From: Paramagnetospirillum caucaseum
Lineage (GTDB): Bacteria > Pseudomonadota > Alphaproteobacteria > Rhodospirillales > Magnetospirillaceae
DNA: 64,000 bases
Assembly: GCF_000342045.1 (NCBI RefSeq)
Contig: NZ_AONQ01000008.1
Coordinates: 1 to 64,000, forward strand
Reading direction: 5' to 3'
Shown here: piece after piece, positions 24,373 through 34,503 of the stretch
Position numbering within the stretch: position 1 is the first letter of the stretch
Layout of the letters: each line of letters starts with the position of its first letter
Made by a program: the position numbers and the translations under genes
The notes under the pieces: generated by a model
Database searches by the model: none
What the model was told of the DNA's origin: nothing
What the model saw: the letters and a program-made list of their open reading frames with translations, nothing else

Positions 24373-25356
24373 TTATACCCATTCCCGCAGGATGGCGACC
24401 AGCGGGATGTCGGCGGGCGGCATGGGCAGGTCGCCCAGGCGGGCGGCGCGCACCCAGCGCAGTTCCTGCCCTTCGCGGGCGCTGGGGTTGCCCTTCCACA
24501 CCCGCACCAGATAGAGTGGCATCAGCAGGTGGAAGGTGTCGTAGTCGTGGGAGGCGAAGGCGACCGGGGCGAGGCAGCTTTCCCGCACGTCGATGCCCAA
24601 CTCCTCCTCCAGCTCGCGCACCAGGGCGGATTCGGGCGTCTCGCCCTCGTGGATCTTGCCGCCGGGGAACTCCCACAGGCCGGCCATGGTCTTGCCGGCG
24701 GGCCGCGACGCCATCAGCACGCGGCCGTCGCCGTCCACCAGGGCGGCGGCCACCACCAGCAGGGTGGGACGCAAGCCGCGGGCCATCAGCCATTCGCCCT
24801 TGCGCAGTTCGAAGACCGGGGCGACCACGCTGTCGCCCCGTGCCGGCATGGGGCAGGTATCGACCCTGAGAAAGGTAAGGCCGAGCTTTTCCAGCACCCG
24901 CTTTGAGGCGAGATTGTCGGGGTGGTAAGACGCCCATGCCCGCTCGAAGCCCAGGGTATCGAACAGGTGGCGGATCAGGCGATGGCCCGCCTCGGTGGCG
25001 TAGCCCTGGCCCCAGAAATCCTTGCCGATCCAGTAGCCCAGTTCCGGCGCGCCGTCCCGTTCCAGCCCGAAGCCCATCACGCCGACCAGCACGCCGTCGG
25101 TGGTGCGTTCCATGGCCAGGGCGACGCCCTTGCCCTCGATGCGGCGGATTTCCTGGTCCGCGACGAAGGCCTTGGCATCGTCCAGGCTGTAGGGATGGGG
25201 AATGGCGGCGGTCAGCCGCACCACGTCCCAGTCGCCGAGCAGCGCCGCCAGGGCGTCGAGGTCCTTGTCCGCGACCGGACGCAGGCGCAACCGGGCGGTG
25301 AGCAGCGGATGCCCTGCCCAGACCGTGCCCGGTTCCCGGCAACCCCGCTCCGCCAT
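24373..25356 (-). CDS. fused GNAT acetyltransferase - Nudix (MutT-type) hydrolase
   Basis: The 327-aa protein joins two enzymes. Residues about 18-175 are a RimJ/RimL-type GNAT domain (LTARLRLRP, then GYWIGKDFWGQGYATEA, the acetyl-CoA binding segment). Residues about 198-327 are a Nudix domain with a complete box: GKIHEGE, seven residues, then REL-EEELGI, as in the 8-oxo-dGTP phosphatase MutT. The fusion suggests nucleotide-pool sanitation linked to a small acetyltransferase, a combination seen in some alphaproteobacteria. GGAGAAAG precedes the ATG. It lies 18 bp after argJ in the transcription direction. Confidence 0.92.
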   Translation of the reverse strand: MAERGCREPGTVWAGHPLLTARLRLRPVADKDLDALAALLGDWDVVRLTAAIPHPYSLDDAKAFVADQEIRRIEGKGVALAMERTTDGVLVGVMGFGLERDGAPELGYWIGKDFWGQGYATEAGHRLIRHLFDTLGFERAWASYHPDNLASKRVLEKLGLTFLRVDTCPMPARGDSVVAPVFELRKGEWLMARGLRPTLLVVAAALVDGDGRVLMASRPAGKTMAGLWEFPGGKIHEGETPESALVRELEEELGIDVRESCLAPVAFASHDYDTFHLLMPLYLVRVWKGNPSAREGQELRWVRAARLGDLPMPPADIPLVAILREWV

Positions 25357-25374
25357 GGCGCTTTCTCCGTTCCG

Positions 25375-26607
25375 TCAGGTGCGATAGGACCCGTTGATGT
25401 CGATATAGGCGTGGGTCAGGTCGCAAGTATAGACGGTCGCCTTGCCCTTGCCCACGCCGACGTCCACCTCCATGACGATGTCCTGGCCCTTGAAGTGGGC
25501 GGCCACCGGCGCCTCGTCGTAGCCGTGGGCCATCTCGCCCCGGTCGGCCACCAGCACGCCGCCCATGCGGATGGACAGCTTGTCGCGGTTGGCCTTCTCG
25601 CCCGCCTTGCCCACCGCGGCCACCACCCGGCCCCAATTGGCGTCCTCGCCGGCGATGGCGGTCTTGACCAGGGGGGAATTGGCGATGGACATGCCGATGG
25701 TCCGCGCCGCCCGCTTGCCCGCCGCGCCGCTCACATGGATGGTGACGAACTTGGTGGCGCCCTCGCCGTCCCTGACCACCTGCAGCGCCAGGTCGAGCAG
25801 CAGGTCGAACAGTTTGGCCTTGAAATCGGCCAGGCGCTTGTCCTTGGCGTCCTTGACCACCGTGTTGCCGGCTCTTCCCGTGGCGAACAGCATCAGGGTG
25901 TCGCTGGTCGAGGTGTCGGAATCCACGGTGATGGCATTGAACGAGCGGTCGACGCCCTTGGACAGAAGCTCCTGCAGCACCCCGGACGGCAAGGCGGCGT
26001 CGGTGAAGACGTAGGACAGCATGGTCGCCATGTCGGGCGCGATCATGCCGGCGCCCTTGGCGATGCCGTTGATGATCACCTGGGTGCCGTCGATCACCGC
26101 AATGCGGGTGGCGCCCTTGGGATAGGTGTCGGTGGTCATGATGGCCTGGGCGGCCTCCAGCCAGTTGCCGGGCTGGAGCTTGGCGCGCACGTCGGCCAGG
26201 GCGGCGGTGATCTTCTCGTCGGGCAGGCGGACGCCGATGGTGCCGGTCGAGGCGATGTAGACCTCGGACTCCTTGCAGCCCACCAGCCTGGCGGTGGAGT
26301 CCACCGTGCGGCGCACCGAGGCGACGCCCACCGAGCCGGTGAAGGCGTTGGCGTTGCCGGAATTGACCACCAGGGCGCGGGCCGAGCCCTTGGCCACGGC
26401 CTCGCGGCACCATTCCACCGGCGCCGAGGCCGTCAGCGAGCGGGTGAACACGCCGGCGGCACTGGTGCCCTTGTCCATCTCGACCATCAGCAGGTCGGTG
26501 CGCCCGGCATAGCGGACGCCGCAGGCATGGCTGGCCAGCCGGATGCCGGCGATGACGGGCATGTCGGGGAAGCCCTTGGGGGCGAGGGGGGAGATGGCGG
26601 TGCTCAT
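25375..26607 (-). CDS. argJ: bifunctional ornithine/glutamate N-acetyltransferase ArgJ
   Basis: ArgJ transfers the acetyl group from N-acetylornithine to glutamate (and may use acetyl-CoA), recycling acetyl in arginine synthesis. The 410-aa precursor self-cleaves between Ala194 and Thr195 in the GMIAPDMATML motif; Thr195 becomes the nucleophile. The start at 26607 (ATG) is chosen over a GTG at 26628; neither has a strong ribosome site. It lies downstream of the parvulin gene, with a terminator hairpin between them, so argJ probably has its own promoter in the short gap. Confidence 0.96.
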   Translation of the reverse strand: MSTAISPLAPKGFPDMPVIAGIRLASHACGVRYAGRTDLLMVEMDKGTSAAGVFTRSLTASAPVEWCREAVAKGSARALVVNSGNANAFTGSVGVASVRRTVDSTARLVGCKESEVYIASTGTIGVRLPDEKITAALADVRAKLQPGNWLEAAQAIMTTDTYPKGATRIAVIDGTQVIINGIAKGAGMIAPDMATMLSYVFTDAALPSGVLQELLSKGVDRSFNAITVDSDTSTSDTLMLFATGRAGNTVVKDAKDKRLADFKAKLFDLLLDLALQVVRDGEGATKFVTIHVSGAAGKRAARTIGMSIANSPLVKTAIAGEDANWGRVVAAVGKAGEKANRDKLSIRMGGVLVADRGEMAHGYDEAPVAAHFKGQDIVMEVDVGVGKGKATVYTCDLTHAYIDINGSYRT

Positions 26608-26637
26608 GGCGGGGATTTCCGTGCTCACAGGGTAGAA

Positions 26638-26664
26638 GGCCCGGCCGCTTTCGCTGGCCGGGCC
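26638..26664 (-). terminator. terminator hairpin after the parvulin gene
   Basis: GGCCCGGCC/GGCCGGGCC pairs over nine bases around GCTTTCGCT, which can extend inward to a GAAA tetraloop on the minus strand. It follows the parvulin stop by 12 bases and is followed by TTCT, a short T-rich end. Confidence 0.7.
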
Positions 26665-26675
26665 CGTTCAGGCTT

Positions 26676-27497
26676 TTACTTCTTGGCCGCTTCCAGCGGC
26701 GTGCCGTCGGGCTTGAACCGCTTGATCTTGGCCTTCTCGCGCAGGTCGACCACCATCTTTTCCTGGATTTCCTCGGCGATCTGGCGGGCGATGACCGGCT
26801 TGGCCTGGTCGAACGGCGGGATGGAGGCCATCCGCTTGTCCTCGACCTTGATGACGTGATAGCCGAACTGGCTCTTCACCGGGGTCTTGGACACCTCGCC
26901 GGGGCGCATGGCGAAGGCGGCGGCGGAGAATTCCGGCACCATGGCGTCCTTGACGAAATAGCCGAGGTCGCCGCCCATGGCGCCCGAGCCCTTGTCGGTG
27001 GAGCGGCTCTTGGCCAGCTCGCCGAAATCCGAACCGCGGTTCAGGTCGGCGACGATCGAGCGGGCGCCTTCCTCGGTTTCCGCCAGGATGTGGCGGGCGC
27101 GCACTTCTTCCTGCGGCACGAAGTTCTTCACCGCCACGTCGTAACGGGCCTTGATGGCCTCGTCGTTGACGGCGCCGCGCACCTTCTTCTGCATCAGGGC
27201 CTGGGCCATCAGCTGGATTTCGACTCGCTTCATGGCCGCCTTGACGTCGGGATCGGCGTCCATCTTTTCCTTCTTGGCCAGCTCGTAGACCAGCTGGTTG
27301 TTGATGGCGACCTCAAGCACAGCCTCGTAGGGGGCCTGGGGACCCATCTGGCGGCCGTATTCGGCCAGCGCCGACATCTTGATGTCGGAGCCGTTGACGT
27401 TGGCGACAACGGTGTCGGCGGCAAAAGCCGGGCTGGCGGCCAGCCCGGCCGCCAGGGAAAGGGCGAGCATGGGGCGGCGCGCGAACAGCATCTTCAT
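26676..27497 (-). CDS. periplasmic parvulin-type peptidyl-prolyl isomerase
   Basis: The 273-aa protein has a signal peptide (about 1-27, ending AFA-AD) and a SurA/PrsA-like helical N-domain. The parvulin PpiC domain (about 130-225) shows ARHIL, SDFGELAKSRSTDKGSGAMGG and FGYHVIKVED. It should assist folding of exported proteins in the periplasm. Length is nearer to PpiC/PrsA-type than to SurA (about 430 aa). AAGGAATG precedes the ATG. Its 5' leader contains a GGGCGCC/GGCGCCC hairpin (27528-27545). Divergent from gap. Confidence 0.92.
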   Translation of the reverse strand: MKMLFARRPMLALSLAAGLAASPAFAADTVVANVNGSDIKMSALAEYGRQMGPQAPYEAVLEVAINNQLVYELAKKEKMDADPDVKAAMKRVEIQLMAQALMQKKVRGAVNDEAIKARYDVAVKNFVPQEEVRARHILAETEEGARSIVADLNRGSDFGELAKSRSTDKGSGAMGGDLGYFVKDAMVPEFSAAAFAMRPGEVSKTPVKSQFGYHVIKVEDKRMASIPPFDQAKPVIARQIAEEIQEKMVVDLREKAKIKRFKPDGTPLEAAKK

Positions 27498-28804
<1,307 letters not shown>

Positions 28805-28822
28805 GCCGCTTCGCTCCGGTTC

Positions 28823-28847
28823 GGGCGGAAGGGTTTGCCTTCCGCCC
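28823..28847 (+). terminator. hairpin between gap and pgk
   Basis: GGGCGGAAGG-GTTTG-CCTTCCGCCC is a perfect ten-bp stem, 18 bp after the gap stop. There is no T run, so it is probably a partial terminator or a 3' stabiliser giving gap and pgk different mRNA levels. Confidence 0.6.
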
Positions 28848-28875
28848 GTCACCTTCAAGACATAAGGACGCTTCC

Positions 28876-30123
28876 ATGTTCCGGACCATCGACAAGCTCG
28901 ACGTCAAGGGCAAGCGGGTGCTGGTGCGCGCCGACCTCAACGTGCCGGCCAAGGACGGCAAGGTCACCGATACCACCCGGATCGACCGCTCGGCCGCCAC
29001 GCTGATCCAGCTGGCCGCCAAGGGCGCCAGGGTCATCGTGCTGACCCATTTCGGCCGCCCCAAGGGGCGCGAGGACAAGTACTCGCAGAAGCTGCTGGTC
29101 GAGCCGCTGGCGCGCGCGGTGGGCAAGACCGTGGCCTGGGCCGACGACTGCATCGGGCCGGAAGCGGAAAAGCTGATCGCCGCCATGAAGGACGGCGACA
29201 TCGCCCTGCTGGAAAACGTCCGCTTCCATCCCGAGGAAGAGAAGAACGACCCCGCCTTCGCCAAGGCCCTGGCCGCCCTGGGTGATTTCTACATCAACGA
29301 CGCCTTCTCCACCGCCCATCGGGCGCATGCCTCCACCGAGGGTCTGGCGCACCTGCTGCCCGCCGCCGCCGGCCGCCTGATGCAGGCCGAGCTGGAAGCG
29401 CTGGGCAAGGCGCTGGAAATGCCGGAGAAGCCGGTGGCCGCCATCGTCGGCGGCGCCAAGGTCTCCACCAAGCTGGATCTGCTGGGCAATCTGGTGGCCA
29501 AGGTGGACTACCTGATCATCGGCGGCGGCATGGCCAACACCTTCCTGTTCGCCCAGGGAAAGCAGGTGGGCAAGAGCCTGTGCGAGAAGGATCTGGCCGG
29601 CACCGCCCGCGAGATCATCAAGAAGGCCGAGGCGGCCAAGTGCCGCATCATCCTTCCCACCGACGTCGTGGTGGCCGGCGAGTTCGCCGAGAACGCCGCC
29701 AATGCCGTGGTCGGCGTCGACGCGGTGCCCGAGGACAAGATGATCCTCGACGCCGGTCCGGCTTCGGCCGAGGCGGTGGCCCGGCTGCTGGAAGGCTGCA
29801 AGACTCTGGTGTGGAACGGCCCGCTGGGCGCCTTCGAGATCGCCCCCTTCGACAAGGCCACCAACGCCGTGGCCCAGGCGGCCGCCGCGCTGACCGCCAA
29901 GGGCGGGCTGCTGACCGTGGGCGGCGGCGGCGATACCGTCTCGGCCCTGGCCAAGGCGGGGGTCGAGGACAAGTTCTCCTACATCTCCACGGCGGGCGGC
30001 GCCTTCCTGGAATGGCTGGAGGGCAAGGAGCTGCCCGGCGTGGCCGCCCTGCACGTCCAGCCCGATCAGGTGCGCGGCAGTGGCTGCGGCTGCGGCGCCG
30101 GCGGCGTCGGCGGCTGCGGCTGA
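28876..30123 (+). CDS. pgk: phosphoglycerate kinase with Gly/Cys-rich C-terminal tail
   Basis: Pgk converts 1,3-bisphosphoglycerate and ADP to 3-phosphoglycerate and ATP. The body is standard: RADLNVP, the substrate motif [19 protein letters not shown] and the C-terminal GGGDT nucleotide site. After the usual end near VAALHV (about residue 393) there is an extra tail in which the last 15 residues are almost only Gly, Ala and Cys (CGCGAGG, then GGCG). The total of 415 aa is some 15-20 longer than usual. The tail is encoded without frameshift. Its Cys residues might bind metal or be modified; no function is known to me. Confidence 0.97.
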   Translation: MFRTIDKLDVKGKRVLVRADLNVPAKDGKVTDTTRIDRSAATLIQLAAKGARVIVLTHFGRPKGREDKYSQKLLVEPLARAVGKTVAWADDCIGPEAEKLIAAMKDGDIALLENVRFHPEEEKNDPAFAKALAALGDFYINDAFSTAHRAHASTEGLAHLLPAAAGRLMQAELEALGKALEMPEKPVAAIVGGAKVSTKLDLLGNLVAKVDYLIIGGGMANTFLFAQGKQVGKSLCEKDLAGTAREIIKKAEAAKCRIILPTDVVVAGEFAENAANAVVGVDAVPEDKMILDAGPASAEAVARLLEGCKTLVWNGPLGAFEIAPFDKATNAVAQAAAALTAKGGLLTVGGGGDTVSALAKAGVEDKFSYISTAGGAFLEWLEGKELPGVAALHVQPDQVRGSGCGCGAGGVGGCG

Positions 30124-30137
30124 GTCTTCAGGTCACT

Positions 30138-30186
30138 CCCCGAACCGTCTTCGTCGCAACGCGAAGGGAGTTCGGGGCATCGCCCC
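30138..30186 (+). terminator. hairpin pair between pgk and cobM
   Basis: The first stem is CCCCGAAC/GTTCGGGG (30138-30145 with 30170-30177), with an inner CTTCG/CGAAG. It overlaps a second hairpin GGGG-CATCG-CCCC (30174-30186). They lie 15 bp after the pgk stop and before the cobM ribosome site, and likely weaken read-through. The sequence is repeat-like in style. Confidence 0.55.
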
Positions 30187-30232
30187 GACTGGGCTCGGGC
30201 GAGGGCCCGATCCATTCGAGGATATTGATTTC

Positions 30233-30994
30233 ATGACCGTCCATTTCATCGGCGCCGGACCGGGCGCCCCCGACCTGATCACCGTGCGGGGGCTGAACCT
30301 GATCCGCCGTTGCCCGGTGGTGCTGTACGCCGGTTCGCTGGTGCCCGCCGAGATCGTCGCCGAGGCCATGTCCGACGCCCGGGTGGTCGATACCGCGCCG
30401 CTCAACCTGGATGAGATCATCGCCGAGATGGAGATGGCTCATAAGCTCGGCGTGCAGGTGGCCCGCATCCATTCCGGCGATCCCTCCCTCTACGGCGCCA
30501 TCGCCGAGCAGATGCGCCGCCTGGACGCTCTGGGCATCGCCTATGACGTGACCCCCGGGGTTCCCGCCTTCGCGGCCGCCGCCGCCGCGCTCGCCACCGA
30601 GTTGACCCTGCCCGACGTCAGCCAGACGGTGATCCTGACCCGGACCTCGGTGCGTTCGTCTTCCATGCCCAATAATGAGGATCTGGCGACGCTGGGCAAA
30701 AGTGGTGCGACGCTGGCCATCCACCTGTCGGTGAGCAACCTGGCCCATGTGGTCAAGGAATTGTCGCCGCTCTACGGCGGGGATTGCCCGGTGGTGGTGG
30801 CCTTCCGGGTGGGCTGGCCGGACCAGAGCTTCATCCGGGGAACCCTGGCCGACATTCGCGACTCGGTGAAGGCGGCGGGGCTGACCCGCACCGCCCTGAT
30901 CCTGGTGGGCCGCGTGCTGGGCGGGGCCGAGTTCACCGATTCACGGCTCTATGCCGAGGACCATACCCACGTGCTGCGTCCGGCCAAGGGGTGA
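30233..30994 (+). CDS. cobM: precorrin-4 C11-methyltransferase CobM
   Basis: CobM methylates precorrin-4 at C-11 using S-adenosylmethionine, in the aerobic cobalamin pathway (CbiF is the anaerobic equivalent). The 253-aa protein has the SAM-methylase signatures VHFIGAGPGAPDLIT at the N-terminus, YAGSLVP and HSGDPSLYGA in the middle. The ATG at 30233 has GAGG about eleven bases upstream. It is followed by cobA after 37 bp; cobB lies two genes further, making a broken cob cluster. Confidence 0.93.
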   Translation: MTVHFIGAGPGAPDLITVRGLNLIRRCPVVLYAGSLVPAEIVAEAMSDARVVDTAPLNLDEIIAEMEMAHKLGVQVARIHSGDPSLYGAIAEQMRRLDALGIAYDVTPGVPAFAAAAAALATELTLPDVSQTVILTRTSVRSSSMPNNEDLATLGKSGATLAIHLSVSNLAHVVKELSPLYGGDCPVVVAFRVGWPDQSFIRGTLADIRDSVKAAGLTRTALILVGRVLGGAEFTDSRLYAEDHTHVLRPAKG

Positions 30995-31031
30995 GACTCC
31001 CGCCGCGCAAAGCCTTATAGTACGGGCCGCC

Positions 31032-31811
31032 ATGCTCGACCTGCCCTTCGATCTCCCCGCTTTCGCCCCCGGTTCCGTCTGGCTGGCCGGTGCCGGTCCC
31101 GGTGATCCCGGCCTGCTGACCCTGCTGGCGCTGCATGGGCTGCGCGGTGCCGAGCATGTGGTGCACGACGCCCTGGTCGATGGCCGTATCCTTGCCCTGA
31201 TCCCGGCCGGCGTGGCGGTGGAATCCATGGGCAAGCGCGGCGGCGCGGCCTCGGCGCGGCAAGCCGATATCACGGCGCGGCTGATCGAACTGGCACGGGC
31301 GGGCAAGAAGGTGCTGCGCCTCAAGGGCGGCGATCCCTTCGTCTTCGGGCGCGGGCCGGAGGAGGCCCTGGCCCTGGCGGCGGCCGGGGTGCCGTTCCGC
31401 ATCGTGCCGGGCATCACGGCGGGAATCGGCGGGCTGGCCTATGCCGGCATTCCGGTGACCGCCAAGGAAACCAATTCGGCGGTGGCCTTTGTCACCGGCC
31501 ACGGACCCGACGGCGAGATGCCCGACGAATTCGATTGGGATGCCCTGGCGCGCGGCGCGCCGGTGCTGGTGTTCTACATGGGGCTGAAGCATCTGGACCG
31601 CCTGACCTCGCGCCTGATGGCGGCGGGGCGCCGGGCGGACGAGGCGGTGGCCGTGGTCTGCGACGCCGCCACCCCGCGTCAGGCGGTGCTGGAAACCACC
31701 CTGGCCGAAGCCGCCGGCGCGGTCGAGCGGGCCGGGCTGAAGCCGCCGGCCCTGCTGGTGGTCGGCCCGGTGGTCGCCTTGCGCCGCCAGCTGGATTGGT
31801 GGATGCCGTGA
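31032..31811 (+). CDS. cobA: uroporphyrinogen-III C-methyltransferase CobA
   Basis: CobA (SUMT) methylates uroporphyrinogen III at C2 and C7 to give precorrin-2, the branch point to cobalamin and siroheme. The 259-aa protein has VWLAGAGPGDPGLLTL, VHDALV, then KGGDPFVFGRG and the PGITAGIGGLAYAGIPVT block. It is a single domain, without CysG oxidase/ferrochelatase parts. The ATG at 31032 is chosen for its family-typical N-terminus. The stop overlaps the GTG of the next gene, implying coupling. Confidence 0.94.
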   Translation: MLDLPFDLPAFAPGSVWLAGAGPGDPGLLTLLALHGLRGAEHVVHDALVDGRILALIPAGVAVESMGKRGGAASARQADITARLIELARAGKKVLRLKGGDPFVFGRGPEEALALAAAGVPFRIVPGITAGIGGLAYAGIPVTAKETNSAVAFVTGHGPDGEMPDEFDWDALARGAPVLVFYMGLKHLDRLTSRLMAAGRRADEAVAVVCDAATPRQAVLETTLAEAAGAVERAGLKPPALLVVGPVVALRRQLDWWMP

Positions 31812-32566
31812 TCGAGGCGCTGACCGGTCTGGCCCATGCCGGCATCGGTATCTGCCGCGCCGGCATCGACGGGCGCGAAAACCTGATCCTCGGGCTGTTC
31901 GTCACCGGTCTGGTGGGCAGCCTGACCCATTGCGCCGGTATGTGCGGCCCTTTCGCCCTGTCGCAATGCGCGGCGCGGCTGGAGGCCATTCCCCTGGGCC
32001 GCATGACCGAGATGCGGCGGCTGGCGGGAGCGGCGCTGCTGCCCTATCATCTGGGCCGCGCCACCACCTACGGGGTGCTGGGGGCGGCGGCGGCCACCTT
32101 CGGCGGCATCCTGGGCGGGGCGGGATCGTTCCGCCTGCTGGCCGCCCTGCTGCTGGGCGTCGCGGCCCTGCTGCTGCTGGCCATGGCCTTGCCCGGAGTC
32201 AAGGCGCTGGCCGGCGGGGGCGGCGAAAGTGGCTGGGCGCGGGCGGTGGGACGCATGGCCGGACCATTGTTCGCGCGGCCCTTCGGGCTGCGCGGCTGGG
32301 CGCTGGGCGTCATGCTGGGGTTCATCCCCTGCGGCCTGCTCTATGCCGCCCTGGCGGCGGCGGCGGCGGGCGGCAACCCGGTGGCCGGCGCCTTCGGCAT
32401 GCTGGCCTTCTGGGCGGGCACGGTGCCCATGCTGGTGCTGGTGGCGGCGGTGGGGCAGGCGGCCTTGTCCCATTGGCGCGGACCGTTGCTGCGGGCGGCG
32501 CCCGCCTTGTTGGTTCTGAACGCGGGGATGCTGGGCTTCATGGCCTGGCAGCTTCTCGCCTCCTGA
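31808..32566 (+). CDS. TauE/SafE-family (COG2836-type) membrane protein
   Basis: The 252-aa protein has about six hydrophobic helices and the SLTHCAGMCGPF motif near residue 40, typical of the COG2836 branch of sulfite exporter-like proteins that accompany cbb3 oxidase or copper genes. The first helix has a conserved Cys pair (C-xxx-C) that could bind copper. The GTG at 31808 overlaps the cobA stop; GGTGGATG lies upstream. The following gene is a SCO-type copper chaperone, which supports a role in copper handling or oxidase assembly rather than sulfite export. Confidence 0.82.
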   Translation: MIEALTGLAHAGIGICRAGIDGRENLILGLFVTGLVGSLTHCAGMCGPFALSQCAARLEAIPLGRMTEMRRLAGAALLPYHLGRATTYGVLGAAAATFGGILGGAGSFRLLAALLLGVAALLLLAMALPGVKALAGGGGESGWARAVGRMAGPLFARPFGLRGWALGVMLGFIPCGLLYAALAAAAAGGNPVAGAFGMLAFWAGTVPMLVLVAAVGQAALSHWRGPLLRAAPALLVLNAGMLGFMAWQLLAS

Positions 32567-32582
32567 ATGCGGAGAGAGCGGT

Positions 32583-33185
32583 ATGAAGTTTTCGCGTAGC
32601 CTGCTGGCCCTGATGGTGGTGATCGTTGTCGCCCTGGTGGTGGTCGGTGTCCGCCTGGTGATCTGGAGCGGCCAGAATTCCGAAGGCGCCAAGGCGGTTC
32701 CCGCCATCGGCGGCCCCTTCCAGCTGACCGACCATAACGGCAAATCGGTCAGCGACCGCGATTACCGCAATCGCTACATGCTGGTCTTCTTCGGCTACAC
32801 CTTCTGCCCCGACGTCTGCCCGACCACCCTGTCGACGGTGACGGCGACCCTGGAGAAGCTGGGCCCCGGCTACGCCAGGAAGGTGGTGCCCATCTTCGTC
32901 ACCATCGATCCCGAGCGCGATACCGTGGCGGTGATGAAGGAATATGTCGGCGCCTTCTCCCCCGACATCGTCGGCCTGACCGGCACGCCGGACGAGGTGG
33001 CCAAGGTGGCCAAGGAGTTCAAGGTCTACGCCGCCAAGGTCAAGGGCGACCGGCCGGAGCACTACACGGTGGACCACTCGGCCATCCTGTACCTGATGGG
33101 GCCCGACGGCCGGTTCGTCGCCCATTTCACCCACGGTATCTCGGTGGATGATCTGGTGGCGGGGCTGAAGAAACATATTGGCTAA
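32583..33185 (+). CDS. SCO1/SenC/PrrC-type copper chaperone
   Basis: SCO proteins deliver copper to, or reduce thiols at, the CuA site of terminal oxidases. The 200-aa protein has one N-terminal anchor (about 8-28), a thioredoxin-like fold with CPDVC (CxxxC) and the ligand His in VDHSAI. No separate signal peptide is needed; the bulk lies in the periplasm. GGAGAGAG precedes the ATG. It follows the TauE/SafE gene by 16 bp and overlaps cobB. Confidence 0.94.
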   Translation: MKFSRSLLALMVVIVVALVVVGVRLVIWSGQNSEGAKAVPAIGGPFQLTDHNGKSVSDRDYRNRYMLVFFGYTFCPDVCPTTLSTVTATLEKLGPGYARKVVPIFVTIDPERDTVAVMKEYVGAFSPDIVGLTGTPDEVAKVAKEFKVYAAKVKGDRPEHYTVDHSAILYLMGPDGRFVAHFTHGISVDDLVAGLKKHIG

Positions 33186-34503
33186 AGGCCTGATCATCGC
33201 CGCTCCCGCCTCGGGGAGCGGCAAGACCACCCTGACCCTGGGCCTGCTGCGCCTGCTGACCCGCAGAGGCATGGCGGTGGGCTCGGCCAAGGTGGGGCCG
33301 GACTACATCGATCCCGCCTTCCACGCGAGCGCCTCGGGGCGGCCCTGCTACAACCTGGATTCCTGGGCCATGCGCGCAGAGACCCTGGGCGCCCTGGCGG
33401 CCAGGGCGGCGGACGGGGCCGACCTGCTGGTCTGCGAGGGCGTCATGGGCCTGTTCGACGGCGCCTTCGTGCCGGCGGGGCAGCCGGACGGCAGCACCGC
33501 CGATCTGGCCGCCGCCACCGGCTGGCCGGTGGTGCTGGTCATCGACGGGCGCGGCATGACCGGCTCGGCGGCGGCGGTGCTGGCCGGCTTCGCCCATCTC
33601 AGGCCCGAGGTGCGCATCCGGGGCGTGATCTTCAACCGGGTGATGGGGGCGAAGCACAAGGCGGCCATCGCGGCGGCCTGCGCCATCTCCTGCCCGGAGA
33701 TCAGGCTGCTGGGCTTCCTGCCGCCGTCCGCCGGGCTGGAGACCCCGTCCCGCCATCTGGGGCTGGTCCAGGCCGCCGAGCGCGCCGATCTCCAGGCCTT
33801 CCTCGACGGCGCCGCCGCCCTGGCGGCCGAGCATCTGGACGTGGACGGGCTGGTGGGCCTGGCCGGACCCTCGCGCCTGGGCGGGGGAGAGGGGGGCATT
33901 CCCGTCCCCCCCCTGGGCCAGCGCATCGCCGTGGCCCGCGACACCGCCTTCGCCTTCGCCTATCCCGCCATGCTGGAAGGCTGGCGCGCCGCCGGGGTCG
34001 ATCTGTCGTTCTTCTCCCCCCTGGCCGGCCAGGGGCCCATGGAGACCGCCGACGCCGTCTATCTGCCGGGCGGCTATCCCGAGCTGCATGCCGGCCCGCT
34101 GGCGGGCAATGCCGCCTTCCTGGACGGCCTGCGCGCCGCCGCCGCCCGCGGGGCGGTGCTCTACGGCGAATGCGGCGGCTACATGGTGCTGGGACGCGGC
34201 ATGGAGGACGCGGACGGAACCCGTCACGCCATGGCCGGGCTGCTGGGGCTGGAGACCTCGTTCGCCCGGCGGAAGCTGCACCTGGGCTATCGCCGCGCCA
34301 CCCTGGCCGCCGCTGGGCCGCTGGGCGGGGCGGGCGCCGCCTTTCGCGGCCATGAATTCCACTACGCCTCCATCCTGGCCGAGCAGGGGGCGCCGCTGTT
34401 CGCCGTCGCCGATGCGCCGGGGGCGGCGCTGGGCGGCGCCGGGCTGGTGGCGGGCCGGGTGATGGGCTCCTTCGTCCATCTGATCGACGCCGCTGCTCCT
34501 TGA
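33178..34503 (+). CDS. cobB: cobyrinate a,c-diamide synthase CobB
   Basis: CobB amidates hydrogenobyrinic (or cobyrinic) acid at the a and c side chains with glutamine and ATP. The 441-aa protein has an N-terminal dethiobiotin-synthase-like domain (LIIAAPASGSGKTTLTLGLL P-loop) and a C-terminal class I glutaminase with the nucleophile Cys in YGECGGYMVLG. The start is a TTG at 33178 overlapping the SCO stop, without a clear ribosome site, so translation may rely on coupling. It ends about 140 bp before phaZ. Confidence 0.92.
   Translation: MAKGLIIAAPASGSGKTTLTLGLLRLLTRRGMAVGSAKVGPDYIDPAFHASASGRPCYNLDSWAMRAETLGALAARAADGADLLVCEGVMGLFDGAFVPAGQPDGSTADLAAATGWPVVLVIDGRGMTGSAAAVLAGFAHLRPEVRIRGVIFNRVMGAKHKAAIAAACAISCPEIRLLGFLPPSAGLETPSRHLGLVQAAERADLQAFLDGAAALAAEHLDVDGLVGLAGPSRLGGGEGGIPVPPLGQRIAVARDTAFAFAYPAMLEGWRAAGVDLSFFSPLAGQGPMETADAVYLPGGYPELHAGPLAGNAAFLDGLRAAAARGAVLYGECGGYMVLGRGMEDADGTRHAMAGLLGLETSFARRKLHLGYRRATLAAAGPLGGAGAAFRGHEFHYASILAEQGAPLFAVADAPGAALGGAGLVAGRVMGSFVHLIDAAAP

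Noticed and set aside
30124-30232. Cobalamin riboswitch before cobM
   Set aside because: The gap is only about 110 bp and has no B12-box-like sequence; it contains simple hairpins.
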